Below are positions 42,996 through 52,835 of a stretch of 64,000 nucleotides of DNA, one piece after another (position 1 is the first letter of the stretch; every line of letters begins with the position of its first letter). Origin of the DNA: Melitaea cinxia. Lineage: Eukaryota; Arthropoda; Insecta; Lepidoptera; Nymphalidae. Under the pieces are notes generated by a model, which saw nothing but the letters and a program-made list of their open reading frames with translations, did no database searches and had not been told where the DNA came from. Where the stretch lies: contig NC_059420.1 of assembly GCF_905220565.1 (NCBI RefSeq), positions 496,001 to 560,000 on the forward strand, in the 5' to 3' direction. A program made the position numbers and the translations under genes.

Positions 42996-43288
42996 ATGTC
43001 TTTTAACAAAGATTTAAGACAATTATTAAAACCATATTACTGGGTTAACATTTTACTGAGTATTTCATACGTGGTGTCTAAAAGAACTAATATAATATGC
43101 GGTTATTTGTTCCCCGAATCTGATTGTGAGTTAGACAGCAGAGAAACGGAAATCCTGTTTTTCTTAATTATCGTCGTTATGTTGAGGACTAGGAAGGCGG
43201 GAAGTGTGACAATGGTCAATTATCTTTCTTCATCTTTCGTGTATACTAAGATTGCGAATTTGATACTATGGTTATATGCGGATGTCAG
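42996..43288 (+). CDS. TMX2: TMX2 exon 1 (thioredoxin-related transmembrane protein 2)
   Basis: ATG at 42996 opens MSFNKDLRQLLKPYYWVNIL. The exon encodes 97 residues with two hydrophobic segments (WVNILLSISYVV; EILFFLIIVVML) and ends LILWLYADV(R) at CAG|GTAAGT, phase 2. Order and motifs match human TMX2: QPYYLLSALL, then REVEILMFLSAIVM, then FSKVANTILFFRLDIR. TMX2 is an ER-membrane protein of the PDI/thioredoxin group. Exons 2 (44003-44266) and 3 (45725-45859) follow in matching phases. The terminal exon, which should carry the ER-tail segment after residue ~230, was not found before 64000. Intron 1 holds a family A SINE. Confidence 0.85.
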
Positions 43289-43595
43289 GTAAGTAGTATT
43301 CTTTATTGCACTTAAAAATGCATTATTACAATATTTTGTTACAATTTAATTTTGCAAGATATAACTAATTTTGTACTAAAACACAGTTTATATATTATTT
43401 TTATAAATAGTTATTGCGGAGTTTCTTGCCGATTCTCTGCAGTACGTACGATCCGAATCGGCGGCAGCTTCACTTTTAAAAAATAATAATCACTTTAAAA
43501 TCTTTATTTCTAAAATGAAAATTGTGATTTGGATTAAAATTGCTAATCACTTTATATCATCATCACTTCTTCTTATATCACTTCACTTTGATACA

Positions 43596-43880
43596 GTCCA
43601 CTGCCAGGCCTGGTCATAGGCCTCCACAAGTTCGCGCTAAACATGGCGTGAACTCGTGTTTCCCCCATAGTCACGACGCTGGGCAGGCAGGATGGTGACC
43701 GCAGGGCTGGCTTTGTTGCACCGAAGACGCTGCTGCCCGTCTTCTGCCTATGTATTTCAAAACCAGCAGTTGGATGGTTATCCCGCCATCGGTCGGTTTT
43801 TTAAGTTCCAAGATGGTAGTGATACTGTGTTATCCCTTAGTCACCTTACAACACCCACGGGAAGAGAAGAGGTGCGTAAT
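43596..43880 (+). repeat. SINE-like repeat, family A (in TMX2 intron 1)
   Basis: Shares ACAGTCCACTGCC, TTCGCGCTAAACATGGCGTG, GACCGCAGGGCTGGCTTTG and ACACCCACGGGAAGAGA with 3824-4164. The ORFs here are artefacts. A further repeat piece (GCGGAGTTTCTTGCCGATTC, near 43418) is shared with 11950-12055. Confidence 0.75.
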
Positions 43881-44002
43881 ATTCTTTACTGCCGTAGCCA
43901 CACAACATATACTTAATATTAGTGTCCCAATAAATACGCCTGTAACTATACATAGTTAAGGAAAAATCATATTTAAAGACAATAAGTTGAAATTTATTTC
44001 AG

Positions 44003-44266
44003 ATATGGCCTTCCGTACGGAGCCATCCTCATTTTGACATCTCTACTTCTCCCCGAGCCAACGTACACAGGTCCAGAGCACATTATCTACTTCCGAGGCC
44101 CACAAATCCTAGAGGAAGAACTGAAACACCATAAGAATACCACATGGCTTGTCTGTCTGTTTGCAGCGTGGCATCCGGCCTGCGCTAACTTTGCACCGGT
44201 TTTCTCTGAACTGTCAGCTAGTTATAGTCTTGATAACTTGAAGTTTGGAAAGCTTGATATTGGAAG
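44003..44266 (+). CDS. TMX2: TMX2 exon 2 (thioredoxin-like domain, first part)
   Basis: Acceptor TTTATTTCAG, with phase joining exon 1 as codon AG|A. It encodes YGLPYGAILILTSLLLPEPT (third hydrophobic segment), then GPEHIIYFRG and the thioredoxin fold LVCLFAAWHPACANFAPVFS. The active-site position has a single Cys (WHPAC). Human TMX2 is likewise non-canonical (SNDC), so loss of the CxxC redox pair is conserved, not damage. It ends KLDIGR at AAG|GTATGT, phase 2. Confidence 0.85.
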
Positions 44267-44654
44267 GTATGTGAGAGCTTTGTTATTTGTCCAAAAATTA
44301 ATTGTAACCTTCCAAAAAAACTTTCCGGTCTGGTTAATGTTAGTTTTCTTCTAACTTCTTTTTGATGTCTTAGGTAAGTTTATTAAAATCAATAATATAA
44401 AACTATAATTCACCAAAAAATAAAATAACCTTTTCATGTAACCGCACCTTAGTCCACTGTTCTACTGTCCAAAGTGGATTCTGTCTGGTCTATTATGATT
44501 CTCTTTTACTTTTAGCACTTGTCATTGGCACAATCAGCGGCAAAAAGCTATGGTGAGATGTGAGTCTGGGTGTGGCAAATACCCCATCTTTTATTTTGAT
44601 TGTAATAAACATTTAGTAAAAATTATTTATCGTTGTGTCCATTTGTTATAAGTA

Positions 44655-45026
44655 TTCTTCGACGGTTCGCAGGAAAGTGGACATAAGGTGCCAATCAAAC
44701 CACTAATTGCAAATTCATGCGACGTACAAACCAAAAAAACAATAACTTAAAATTGTGCATATTGTTACCTATTTAAATTTAAATGTTTTAGTATAAATTT
44801 TCAATATTCATATAATACAGCTTTAAACGTAACTTAGAAATAATATATAATGCATTTGGATTTAGAATCTTACATAATGAAAGAACTTTAATGAAGAGAT
44901 GTCGATTGACTGCTACATGTAAAGATGCCTGATGATGGTCCAATAAAGGATCGAAACGTCGCATGAATTTGCAATTAGTGGTTTGATTGGCACCTTATGT
45001 CCACTTTCCTGCGAACCGTCAAAGAA
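44655..45026 (+). mobile_element. Inverted-repeat remnant, probable Penelope-like element end (TMX2 intron 2)
   Basis: 44655-44725 is the reverse complement of 44957-45026 with about one mismatch (words GGTGCCAATCAAACCACTAA, GGTTCGCAGGAAAGTGG). The right half carries the phrase CCTGATGATGGTCC ... GGATCGAAACGTCG, typical of Penelope-like retroelement termini. A 13-bp direct repeat (ATTTAGTAAAAAT) at about 44613 and 45030 may be the target duplication of a slightly larger unit. Confidence 0.55.
44926..44965 (+). ncRNA. Hammerhead-ribozyme-like motif
   Basis: Order of parts: ATGC (stem I 5'), CTGATGA core, one extra T, GGTCC-AATAAA-GGATC (stem II with one G-U pair), GAAA core, then ACGT (short palindromic stem III) and C as cleavage site, then GCAT (stem I 3', complementary to ATGC). 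This is the layout of minimal type-I hammerheads known from Penelope-like elements, which act as dimers when stem III is this short. The extra T before stem II departs from the consensus and may reduce or abolish activity. Confidence 0.45.
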
Positions 45027-45059
45027 TATTTAGTAAAAATGTTTTTAATGAAGTTACTG

Positions 45060-45255
45060 CCACAAATATTTAATACTAGCCATGCCCTGTGGTTTCATCT
45101 GCGTTAATTTGATGAAAAAGAGCCAATTCAAGAGCCTTTCTTGGTAAATGAGCTATCCAACACAAAAATAACTTTTCAATTCTAACCAGTTCCTGAGATT
45201 GAGATATTTAAATAAAAAAAAACTTTAGCTTTATAACATTAGTGTAGATTAAATA
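45060..45255 (+). repeat. LINE 3'-tail-type repeat (family R)
   Basis: CCTGTGGTTTCATCTGCGTT, CAGTTCCTGAGATTGAGATA and the end TTTATAACATTAGTGTAGAT match the layout of 24970-25255. Non-coding, in TMX2 intron 2. Confidence 0.5.
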
Positions 45256-45274
45256 AAATTCTTATTTATTTTTT

Positions 45275-45672
45275 AACTGACTTCAAAAAACGAGGAGGTT
45301 ACTCAATTCGAACATAAATATGTATATTCGGAGATGACTTTATTGTTTATGAACTGATTTTGAGAATTCTTTTTTTGTTGGAAAGGAGATATCCCTAGTT
45401 TGGTACCATGATAAGGAAACCAGGATCTGATGATGGGATTCCAGAGAAATCGAGGGAAACTCGAAAAGCTGCATAACTTTTTACTGGGCGTACTGATTTT
45501 GATGATTTTTAATTTAATCGAAATTCGATGTTTATCATGACGTCACATTTAAATTTCATCAAGATCTGATTACAACTTTTGGAGTAATCTTTGTTAATGC
45601 GAATTTACTTGACTGTTTTTTTGTCTATCTACGTTGTATTACTTGTCGATACAATTGAAGTCGGTTTTTTTT
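45275..45672 (+). repeat. MITE-like repeat, family B (copy 2)
   Basis: Starts AACTGACTTCAAAAAACGAG and ends TTGAAGTCGGTTTTT, so its termini are inverted. The internal sequence matches 27457-27752. It lies 52 bp before TMX2 exon 3. Confidence 0.75.
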
Positions 45673-45724
45673 TAGTTTGCCTGCAAACAATTATTATGTA
45701 CTTATTTAATATATGTTTATTCAG

Positions 45725-45859
45725 ATATCCAGAAGCTGCTGCTAAATACAGAATTCAAGATGGACCAACGAGTCGCCAACTACCAACGGTGTTACTATTA
45801 AAAGACGGAGAGGAGAAAATGAGAAGGCCCTACCCGGACTCAACTGGCAAATTGCAAAA
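45725..45859 (+). CDS. TMX2: TMX2 exon 3 (thioredoxin-like domain, second part)
   Basis: Acceptor TATTCAG, phase as in exon 2 (AG|A). It encodes YPEAAAKYRIQDGPTSRQLP, TVLLLKDGEEKMRRPYPD and STGKLQ, paralleling the human segment with KQLPTLILFQGGKEAMRRP; the cis-Pro position (QLP) is kept. Donor A|GTACGT. It is squeezed between two family B copies (45275-45672 and 45968-46385). The following exon is not in view. Confidence 0.85.
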
Positions 45860-45884
45860 GTACGTATCGCTTTACATTTTAGCC

Positions 45885-45965
45885 TGAAATATCCTACAGC
45901 TGGGCCTAGGCATCTTCCCCATGCAGGAGAATGATCAGAGCCTAATCCACCACGCTGGTCCACCA
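45885..45965 (-). repeat. SINE tail fragment
   Basis: Read on the minus strand it contains CAGCGTGGTGGATTAGGCTC and TGGGGAAGATGCCTAGGCCC, the same tail as 22690-22790. Confidence 0.65.
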
Positions 45966-45967
45966 TT

Positions 45968-46385
45968 TTTAACCGATTACAAAAAAGGAGGAGGTTACTA
46001 AATTCAACCGTATAAACAAAAAAAAAATATGTATGTTCAGGGATAACTGCGACACTTATGAAACGATTTTGATAATTCTTTTTTTGTTGGAAAGGAGATT
46101 AGGATAAGTTTGGAATCATGATTAGGAAACCAGGATCTGATGATGGTATGGGATGGGAGAAATCGAGGGAAGCCCTCGAAAATCCGTATAAGTTTTTACT
46201 GGGTGTACCGATTTTGATGACTTTTAATTTAATCGAAAGCGGATGTTTATCATGTGGTCACATTTAAATTTCATTGAGATCTGATTACAACTTCAGGAGT
46301 AATCTTTGATAATGCATATTTGCTTGACTATTTTTTTGTCTACTTACGTTGTATTACTTGTCGATATAATTGAAGTCGGTTTTTC
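45968..46385 (+). repeat. MITE-like repeat, family B (copy 3)
   Basis: Starts AACCGATTACAAAAAAGGAG and ends TTGAAGTCGGTTTTT. Same orientation as copy 2, about 300 bp further on across TMX2 exon 3. Confidence 0.75.
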
Positions 46386-47681
46386 TTCATTTGCCTGCTA
46401 ACTCAATTTAAGCAAATTTTGTCCAACTAAAATATTGGCTGTATTTTATTTCGACATATAGTTCATGAAAAATATATATGGCGGTACGAAGTTGATCAGG
46501 TCAGTTAGTGAATTTATAAATAAACAAACGCCCATTCATCCGCAACAACATTTGCAATTATGATATTTGGAGGATAAAGATATATGGTTTTATAGTGATC
46601 TTGTATTTCATGCAAGATATTACTAATTCGTATCCACGATCTTTAAAACTATGCAACGGATTTTGATGTGGTTTTCTTTAGTAAATAGAGTGATTCCAGA
46701 CGAAGGTTTATATGTATAATACATGTATAGTATAGTAGAGGAACACTTATAGTTTTTACAATCGTGCGACTACGACGGTTTTACCGATTATTCTCTGCAG
46801 AAACTTAAAGTTCGAATAGGTGGGAGAGGGAGGGGAGGGGAGGGGGTGGCGGCTTGCCTAACTACAATTAATTCATTAAAAGAAGTACAATTTTAATTTA
46901 GGTAGGTTTTTCGTAGGTCTTTCTTCGAACTGAGGTATTGGATGTCGGCAATATTTCAATGAGTCAGGTTAGATATCTAAAAGAACACGATATTTTATTT
47001 AGATAACTAATGCTTGACAAGTAACAAAAGAAAAAGTTGCCACCAGTGTCAGGAAACGGAAACAAAAATGCATACATTTACGAAGACACTCCAAGGGAGT
47101 GACCCAGTTTTAGATCAGGACTGACCGACGGACGAAAGATAAGTAAAAATAATTAACCTCGTAACCTCGAGGTAACCTCGAGGCTCGTACACGGACAGAC
47201 CCTCGGGCCTGTCAAGAAGACCCACACACACGAAGACACTCTTTAACATAACGTTTATAAAGACAGTCACGATCATTGCTTTTTCATTAGTCTTTACTAT
47301 TGTATATCCTCTTTTAGTCTCCGCTCCTTCAGAAAACATATTTCTCCGTAAATCAGGTACATGTAACACATTTTTAAGTGTAAATCTATCACATGTACCA
47401 TTAACTTATTTATCTATCAGTATAGTTCCTTCACCACATACTTTGATACTCTTAGTTACCAAGCTTAACAGGATTATTGTACCGAGACTCGTTCAACTCC
47501 AGAAATAGTCACTCTTGAAGGTCATGGGCATTGAGGCTCCACTCTAGTCTCCATGCGTCTGCATCATGTGCAGGTGAGTTACCATCGGTGCTGAATGCCA
47601 ACATATTGTTAGGTTTCTTATACCTTTTGTACGCAAACGAATACGGTTCTCTTCACTCACTCACTCGCTTCAGAATAATAC
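46386..47681. other. Probable TMX2 intron 3, no gene seen
   Basis: Degenerate repeats only. 46600-46760 resembles 31640-31730 (AACGGATTTTGATG, TGATTCCAGACGAAGGTTTA). A purine-rich run (GGAGAGGGAGGGGAGGGGAG) lies at about 46825-46850. CTCGAGGTTACCTCGAGG-type palindromes occur near 47160-47185. Confidence 0.45.
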
Positions 47682-47795
47682 AGTCCACTGCTGGACATTG
47701 GCCTCCAAGTTCGCGCCGACAATGGCGTGAACTCATATCTATACCCCTATCTTCCCGTGGGTATCGTAAGCGGCGACTAAGGGATAACAGAACAC
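47682..47795 (+). repeat. Rearranged family A copy (head joined to inverted tail)
   Basis: 47682-47735 is the family A head (ACAGTCCACTGCTGGACATT, AATGGCGTGAACTCAT). 47752-47790 is the family A tail in reverse orientation (CTTCCCGTGGGTATCGTAAG, GCGACTAAGGGATAACA). The interior is gone. Confidence 0.7.
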
Positions 47796-47849
47796 GGTTT
47801 TTGTATTGCGATGTAATGTCAATCTGCGTATAGTCTGGATCGAGCATAA

Positions 47850-48378
47850 ATATACACTCGCTGGTAAATTAGCGGTACACGACTTGAATAATGACCAAGA
47901 GATATCATGCACAACTCACCATGCTCAGCAGGTACGGAAGACGGAGTTGTTCTTGATATTCTTGCGACTTTTAGGATATATGCCGTCCGGCTACGTTTTA
48001 TCTATGAATAGTCCACTAATCACGCCACACGCTGACATTGCTCAAGATGCAGTATATTCATAACATTCAGGTTTTCGGTTTTCAACGGCATCAATGGCGA
48101 CGCGTGCGGTTAGATTACAGCTGTTGTAGTTGTTGGCCGTCGCGGGCGCTGCTTTCTTTTTGAGGTTCGATTGCGCATGCGCGCCGGTGATTCGAGTGGT
48201 CAAATACACAAGCGTGCACCGTTTGAAACGAAATTGTGACATTTCATTGGTTGAAATGAAAAAGGAACACCTTTTCTTCGGCATCCCGTTATCTCTAACG
48301 AAGTGACATCTTTTATTGCAATTACGGCATACAAATCTACGACATGAATTCATTTGATCATTTTAAGTATTCCGTTTA
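47850..48378. other. No gene seen
   Basis: Open frames on both strands (e.g. 47806-48063 and 48042-48353) show no recognisable motif. It is GC-richer near 48100-48200, with TTGCGCATGCGCGCC. I leave these uncalled. Confidence 0.4.
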
Positions 48379-48590
48379 CAGTAGGGCCTCGGTAATCCGG
48401 AGAGGCAAAAACAAGACCCTTTTCGGACTATCGAGGCGTCCGGATTATAGTATGCCATATTTAATGATAATAAAACGCATGTTTAACCTTAGTTTCTTTA
48501 ATCAATTTTTAAATAAAAGCATAAAGACAAAAATGTACATGTTCAAAATTAAGTAGAAAATTAAGAAAAAAAGTAAGTTAAAATAAAACA

Positions 48591-48945
48591 TTAGTTAATT
48601 CTTATTGAAAAAGTCTGAAAAAGTTTATAATTTTTACATCTCATTTCAAGTATTTTGTCTCTAAGTCGACGGAGAAACATAAGTTTATGGCTATCAAATT
48701 CATTATCTTCAGCCAATTTTAAAGCAGTGTTTAAAGCTCCTACTGCCTCTGAATTACTAATTTTTTTAGAGGCGAGACCTTCAACGCTATTGTCCTCATC
48801 TTGCTCATCGTCCTCACACATTGCCGCTCACACAATCTCCTCATCAGTTAATACTTCATATCCTTGTAACTCACTTTCGGCACCACCAGCAGCCCATTCT
48901 TGAGCTTCTGCCTCACTTATTTGAATCATTTGGTCCCCTCAACCT
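48591..48945 (-). pseudogene. Tigger transposase, C-terminal piece
   Basis: Reads MIQISEAEAQEWAAGGAESE, ELQGYEVLTDEEIV, then a stop, MCEDDEQDEDNSVEG and LMFLRRLRDKILEMRC. This matches the acidic tail that follows the DDE domain in Tigger/jerky proteins. An in-frame stop follows EEIV. Upstream sequence continues at 51487 across the piggyBac element. Confidence 0.65.
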
Positions 48946-48960
48946 ATTTTATTTATTTAA

Positions 48961-51482
48961 CACATATAATGCCTTGTCAGCCACACATGGCTGACATTTT
49001 CCAAACCAATTGGGCCGTGTCAGCCATATGTGGCTGACGGAATATGCTTGTTTTGAAAGCACGATTTTTCGTCGTCAGCCACGTTTTTTATGTTAAACTA
49101 TATGTAGTATGGTTGACAAGGCCTAGTAAATTATAACTGTAATGATGGCATTGACACTTTTACTTACATTTTGAGAAATATCAAGTTTGTAAGTGGAAGT
49201 TTCGAAAACAAAAGAGTGATTACAAAAATAGTTGGTTTTTGCAAATAAAATTTATAGGTAAATGTTTTAATTGCTTTTATTTATATTTAAGTTGGCATTG
49301 GCAAAATAATAAATCAATTCTACATCAATCATCATGTTCAAACACGTTTAAACTCAAACATATCTATGGTTTATATTGAAACAGCTGATACAATAGTGTG
49401 GCTCATTCGGGCAGTCTTCGCAGTATGTTACCACTCTTTTGGTTTTATTTCGAGCATGAACTCTTCCAAATTGGGCACAGTTTTCTTTATAACACCTAAC
49501 ACAATATTTACGACAGGCAGAGGCCAATCCTTGCCTTTTCTTCAATTCATGCTTTACTCGCCTAGGTCTAGAGGAGGCACTAGTTTCCGGGACTCCTGTA
49601 TGCACGAGGTAGTCAACCAACGCGGTTCTAAACTGGACGACAGAGAGCTTCTTCTTGGTTGTTAATTTATATAAAATATATGAATTTACAATCGCTGTAT
49701 TCAATAATAACTCCATCGCCAATCTTTTGGGCCATTTCGTTGTCTTCCGAAGAGGGGTTGTGTAAGAGGACATTTGGTCTGACAGATCAACCGCTGATTT
49801 TGCATGATTATAATCTACCACAATCTTCGGTTTAATTTTTTCTTTTCCTTTTTTAGTTATTCTTCTGAAACTTACGGAGTGCTTAGTAGACAGCAGCAGT
49901 ACATCCCGCTTGTCTTTCCATTTCATAATTGTTATTCCGTCGTCATTTTCTTGAGCTGAGAATTCTCCTGTCTTCAGTTTTGTTTGGACAACTGTTTGAG
50001 GTAAACCTCGTCTGTTTTTTCTAAGTGTGCCTATGAGATGAGTTTGTCCCGCTAGTAGTTTTCGTGCCAGATCCAAACTGGTATACCAATTATCTGTGCA
50101 AACCGTATGTCCTTTATTTAGATAATCGTCACACAAGGCAAGGACAACATTAGTCGGAGTAGTATTGACATTTTCATAATTTTTTGCCAGCATAAACTTG
50201 CACTTTTACAGTGTATCCTGGGTTTGAGCACAGCTTAAAAAGTTTTATCCCATATTTGTGTCGCTTATTTTTATTGTATTGCCTAAAAATAACACGGCCA
50301 CGAAATGGGATTAGACTTTCGTCAACACACATTTCTTGATTAGGTGTATAATGACATTTAAAATTAGCATTTAGCATATCTAATAAGTGTCTAACTTTAA
50401 ACAATCGGTCCTCCTTATTGTGATTTATTTCATTATTGGCAAAGTGCAACATCCTCAAAATGAGTTCAAATCGATTTCGGCTCATAATGGACTTGACAAA
50501 TTTCTGTTCAAAACATTTGTTAGTGCTCCAGTACAAAGATAGTTGAGGTAGTTTCACTATCCCCATCCAAATTAAAATGCCAAAGAACCGTTTAATTTCA
50601 TGGCAATTTGTTGGCATCCATTTCTGCATTCGGTATGATTTTGTTGCACTTTTGTTCAAGGTTTGTAAAGCAAAGCGATTTGTTTCTTCGGCTATGTACT
50701 CGAATATACTGTCAGGTACTAGCAATGAATAAAATTCTGCTGGTTTAGCTGAACTCATGCTGGATCGCAATGAAAATGGCTTAAGCCCAGGACATTCAGT
50801 ATATGGAATAATACTTGGTTGCTTACCCAACGGATTGAACCATACTTCAGTATTTCGTGAGGTTGGTAACACGGGAATCTGATCATCTTCACTGTCGGAT
50901 AAAATCTGGCGTCGATGATGATTTTTGGTCCGTGCGATTGATACTGTATCATCGAGATCAACGTCAAATACTTGTGTAGCATCACTATTTGATAATGTGT
51001 TACATTCTTGATTATACACTGTTAAATCTAATTGCGATAGTTCGTAGTCCAAATCATCATAAAAATCTTCCATTTTTTGTTGAAAATCACAAATCAGTAA
51101 CTAATAACTTGCTAAATCACTAACTGAACAACTATTTACTGCAGTCTCCTTCGATGCACAGCGACAAATGACGCGCGGGGGGCAAACACAGGCTGCTAAA
51201 CAATCAAAATGGCGCCGGCGGCGGCGAGCGACGCGTTTGTTTCGCGCGCTTTTGAAATCATATGGCTGACAAAATGGCTGACGCGGCCCCATTGAGAATT
51301 TTATTACAGTGGCGCCGCGTCAGCCATATATGGCAGCCACCATTATTTATTTATTTATTTCACTATTACATTATGTAAAATGTAACGAAAATAGTGAATT
51401 AAGACATTCCTCACATTCCATGACCGTATTTTACAAAAAAAAAAATACAGTTAGTTCATTTGTTAGTACGGCATTATATGTG
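48961..51482 (-). mobile_element. piggyBac-type transposon no. 1 (TTAA, 13-bp TIR)
   Basis: TTAA at 48957-48960 and 51483-51486 flank a 2522-bp element whose ends are exact 13-bp inverted repeats CACATATAATGCC. Sub-terminal palindromes of the form GTCAGCCAnnnnTGGCTGAC occur at 48976-48995 and 49019-49038 and, imperfectly, at 51250-51335. It is inserted in a Tigger transposase gene. Confidence 0.9.
49354..51073 (-). pseudogene. piggyBac transposase no. 1 (one frameshift)
   Basis: Two overlapping frames meet at 50174-50193. The N-terminal part (51073 down) starts MEDFYDDLDYELSQLDL and contains FFGILIWMGIV and EMCVDESLIPFRGRVIF (first catalytic Asp). The frame is lost in a 6-A run after VQVYAGK, with NYENVNTTPTNVV continuing in the next frame. 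The second part carries CTDNWYTSLDLARKLL (second Asp), SAVDLSDQMSSY (third) and a Cys/His-rich C-terminus (YCVRCYKENC, YCEDCPNEPHYC). All catalytic residues are present. The single 1-nt shift is the only visible defect. Confidence 0.82.
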
Positions 51483-51486
51483 TTAA

Positions 51487-52137
51487 AGGAACATCATCTT
51501 CTGGTTCGTCATTGTCAGTAAGAAATTCAGGGTGCAAATTCTTCCTTGCCTTAACATTGGCCCAGCAATTAGCCAAAAGAAAAAGAGTGTCCTTTAAATT
51601 TATAGATTTTAATGAGTCCATGAGGTTCTCAGAACATAATGCAAGACAGTTAACCAAAAGTGATTTGCGGTACTATAACTTCAAATTTTGTATAACGTTC
51701 TGATCCATTGGTTGTATACACGCCGTGGTGTTAAGTGGCAGAAACATTGCAAAAATGTTGCCGTCTTCAGAGACAAGTTCATCTGCTGATGGACGCCCAG
51801 GACAATTATCCAACAATAACAGTGCCTGAGGAGGGAAATTAACAGACAAAAGATGGCGACGGACCGCGGGATCGAATTCCGTTTTAAACCACTCAAGAAA
51901 CAAGTTTTTCGTAACCCAAGCATTTCTTTGTGCACGATAACAAACAGGAAGACGTGTTGATTTAAATGCCCGCGGGTTTTTTGATTTTCCGACAACAAGC
52001 AATTGAAGTTTATGGGTTCCAATCGCATTTGCACAAGGCATGAATGTCACTCTCATCTTCATCATTTTTCTTCCGGAAGCCGACTGCTCATTCCCAGAGG
52101 CTAAAGTGGTTAATTTATAATTTTCTTCTGACGTCAC
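51487..52137 (-). pseudogene. Tigger transposase, DDE core piece
   Basis: Reads LASGNEQSASGRKMMKMRVT, PCANAIGTHKLQLLVVGKSK, NAWVTKNLFLEWFKTEF and LLLLDNCPGRPSADEL (catalytic Asp). FLPLNTTACIQPMDQNVIQN follows, and beyond a frame change CWANVKARKNLHPEF. The order is that of Tigger/jerky DDE_1 proteins. The N-terminal DNA-binding part is missing beyond 52137. Confidence 0.75.
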
Positions 52138-52140
52138 AAA

Positions 52141-52530
52141 TGCAGTCTCACTATTACTTGTATCGTTGGCCGGCTACTTCATCAACTAATCGAGAAGTGA
52201 GGTTTTGAGTTGTTTGACTACCTTCATCGAGCGACAGCCATGATTGTCTAAGAGGTGTGCTGATGGTAATGTGCTTGGAATCTTTGTCATTACTGCTGTG
52301 TCACTAATCTTCTCACCAGATTCCCGTAGCTGCTTTGTTAAGCCTTCCACCTTGGATACATGCTGCGCCATCGTATCACTGGAACCATATGAATATAACT
52401 TCTCATTAATTAATATTTTGTTTTATTCTGATTGCTGTTCATAGATGGTTGCTTCTAATTTTGACATGACTTTAGCAGTCTGATATTGGTCGAGGTTCTG
52501 TACCGGGAGCGAATTGGACGTCAATCAAAG
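52141..52530 (-). pseudogene. Copia-type gag fragment
   Basis: The minus strand contains MSKLEATIYEQQSE, INEKLYSYGSSDTMAQHVSK, VEGLTKQLRESGEKISDTAV and MTKIPSTLPSAHLL, then PANDTSNSE after stops. The sequence AQHVxKVEGLxxQL...AVMTKIxxTLP is characteristic of Copia gag. Internal stops and loss of pol make it a relic joined to the Tigger piece. Confidence 0.65.
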
Positions 52531-52621
52531 ACAAGAGTTGACATGATAATACTTTTATTTAATAAACCTTATACCATCACATCTCCTTCGCAGAAATAAA
52601 AAATTTAATTTTTATTAGATA

Positions 52622-52835
52622 CTAGATGACCCCGCAAACGTTTCTTTACCATATATGTTATTAACCCGCTTAATCCCCCTCCCCCTTATAACCTAGGGGT
52701 ATGAAAAATAGATGTTGGCCGATTCTCAGACCTACCCGATATGCCCACAAAATTTTATTAAAATCGGTCGAGCCGTTTCTCAGGAGTTCAATGTTTAACA
52801 CTATGACACGAGAATTTTATATATTAGATATAATT
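52622..52835 (+). repeat. LINE 3'-tail-type repeat (family R)
   Basis: ACTAGATGACCCCGCAAACG at the start and AAATCGGTCGAGCCGTTTCT near the end are hallmarks of this family (compare 61965-62256). Confidence 0.6.

Larger units (their letters stand above)
48379..52137 (-). mobile_element. Tigger/pogo element split by piggyBac no. 1
   Basis: The left terminus CAGTAGGGCCTCGGTAATCC at 48379 is a typical Tigger-style TIR. Transposase pieces lie on both sides of the piggyBac insertion (48591-48945 and 51487-52137, minus strand). No right TIR was found; the relic abuts Copia gag sequence at about 52138. Confidence 0.7.

Noticed and set aside
47115..47369. 84-aa minus ORF MLHVPDLRRNMFSEGAETKR
   Set aside because: The first residues resemble a fragment of a Copia integrase-region motif (HVPDLRRNMFS), but the similarity stops after about 30 residues and no neighbouring pol sequence was found; too short to call.
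48042..48353. 103-aa minus ORF MNSCRRFVCRNCNKRCHF...
   Set aside because: A few cysteines near the start suggested a zinc finger or THAP-like fold, but spacing fits no family I know and the rest is low quality.
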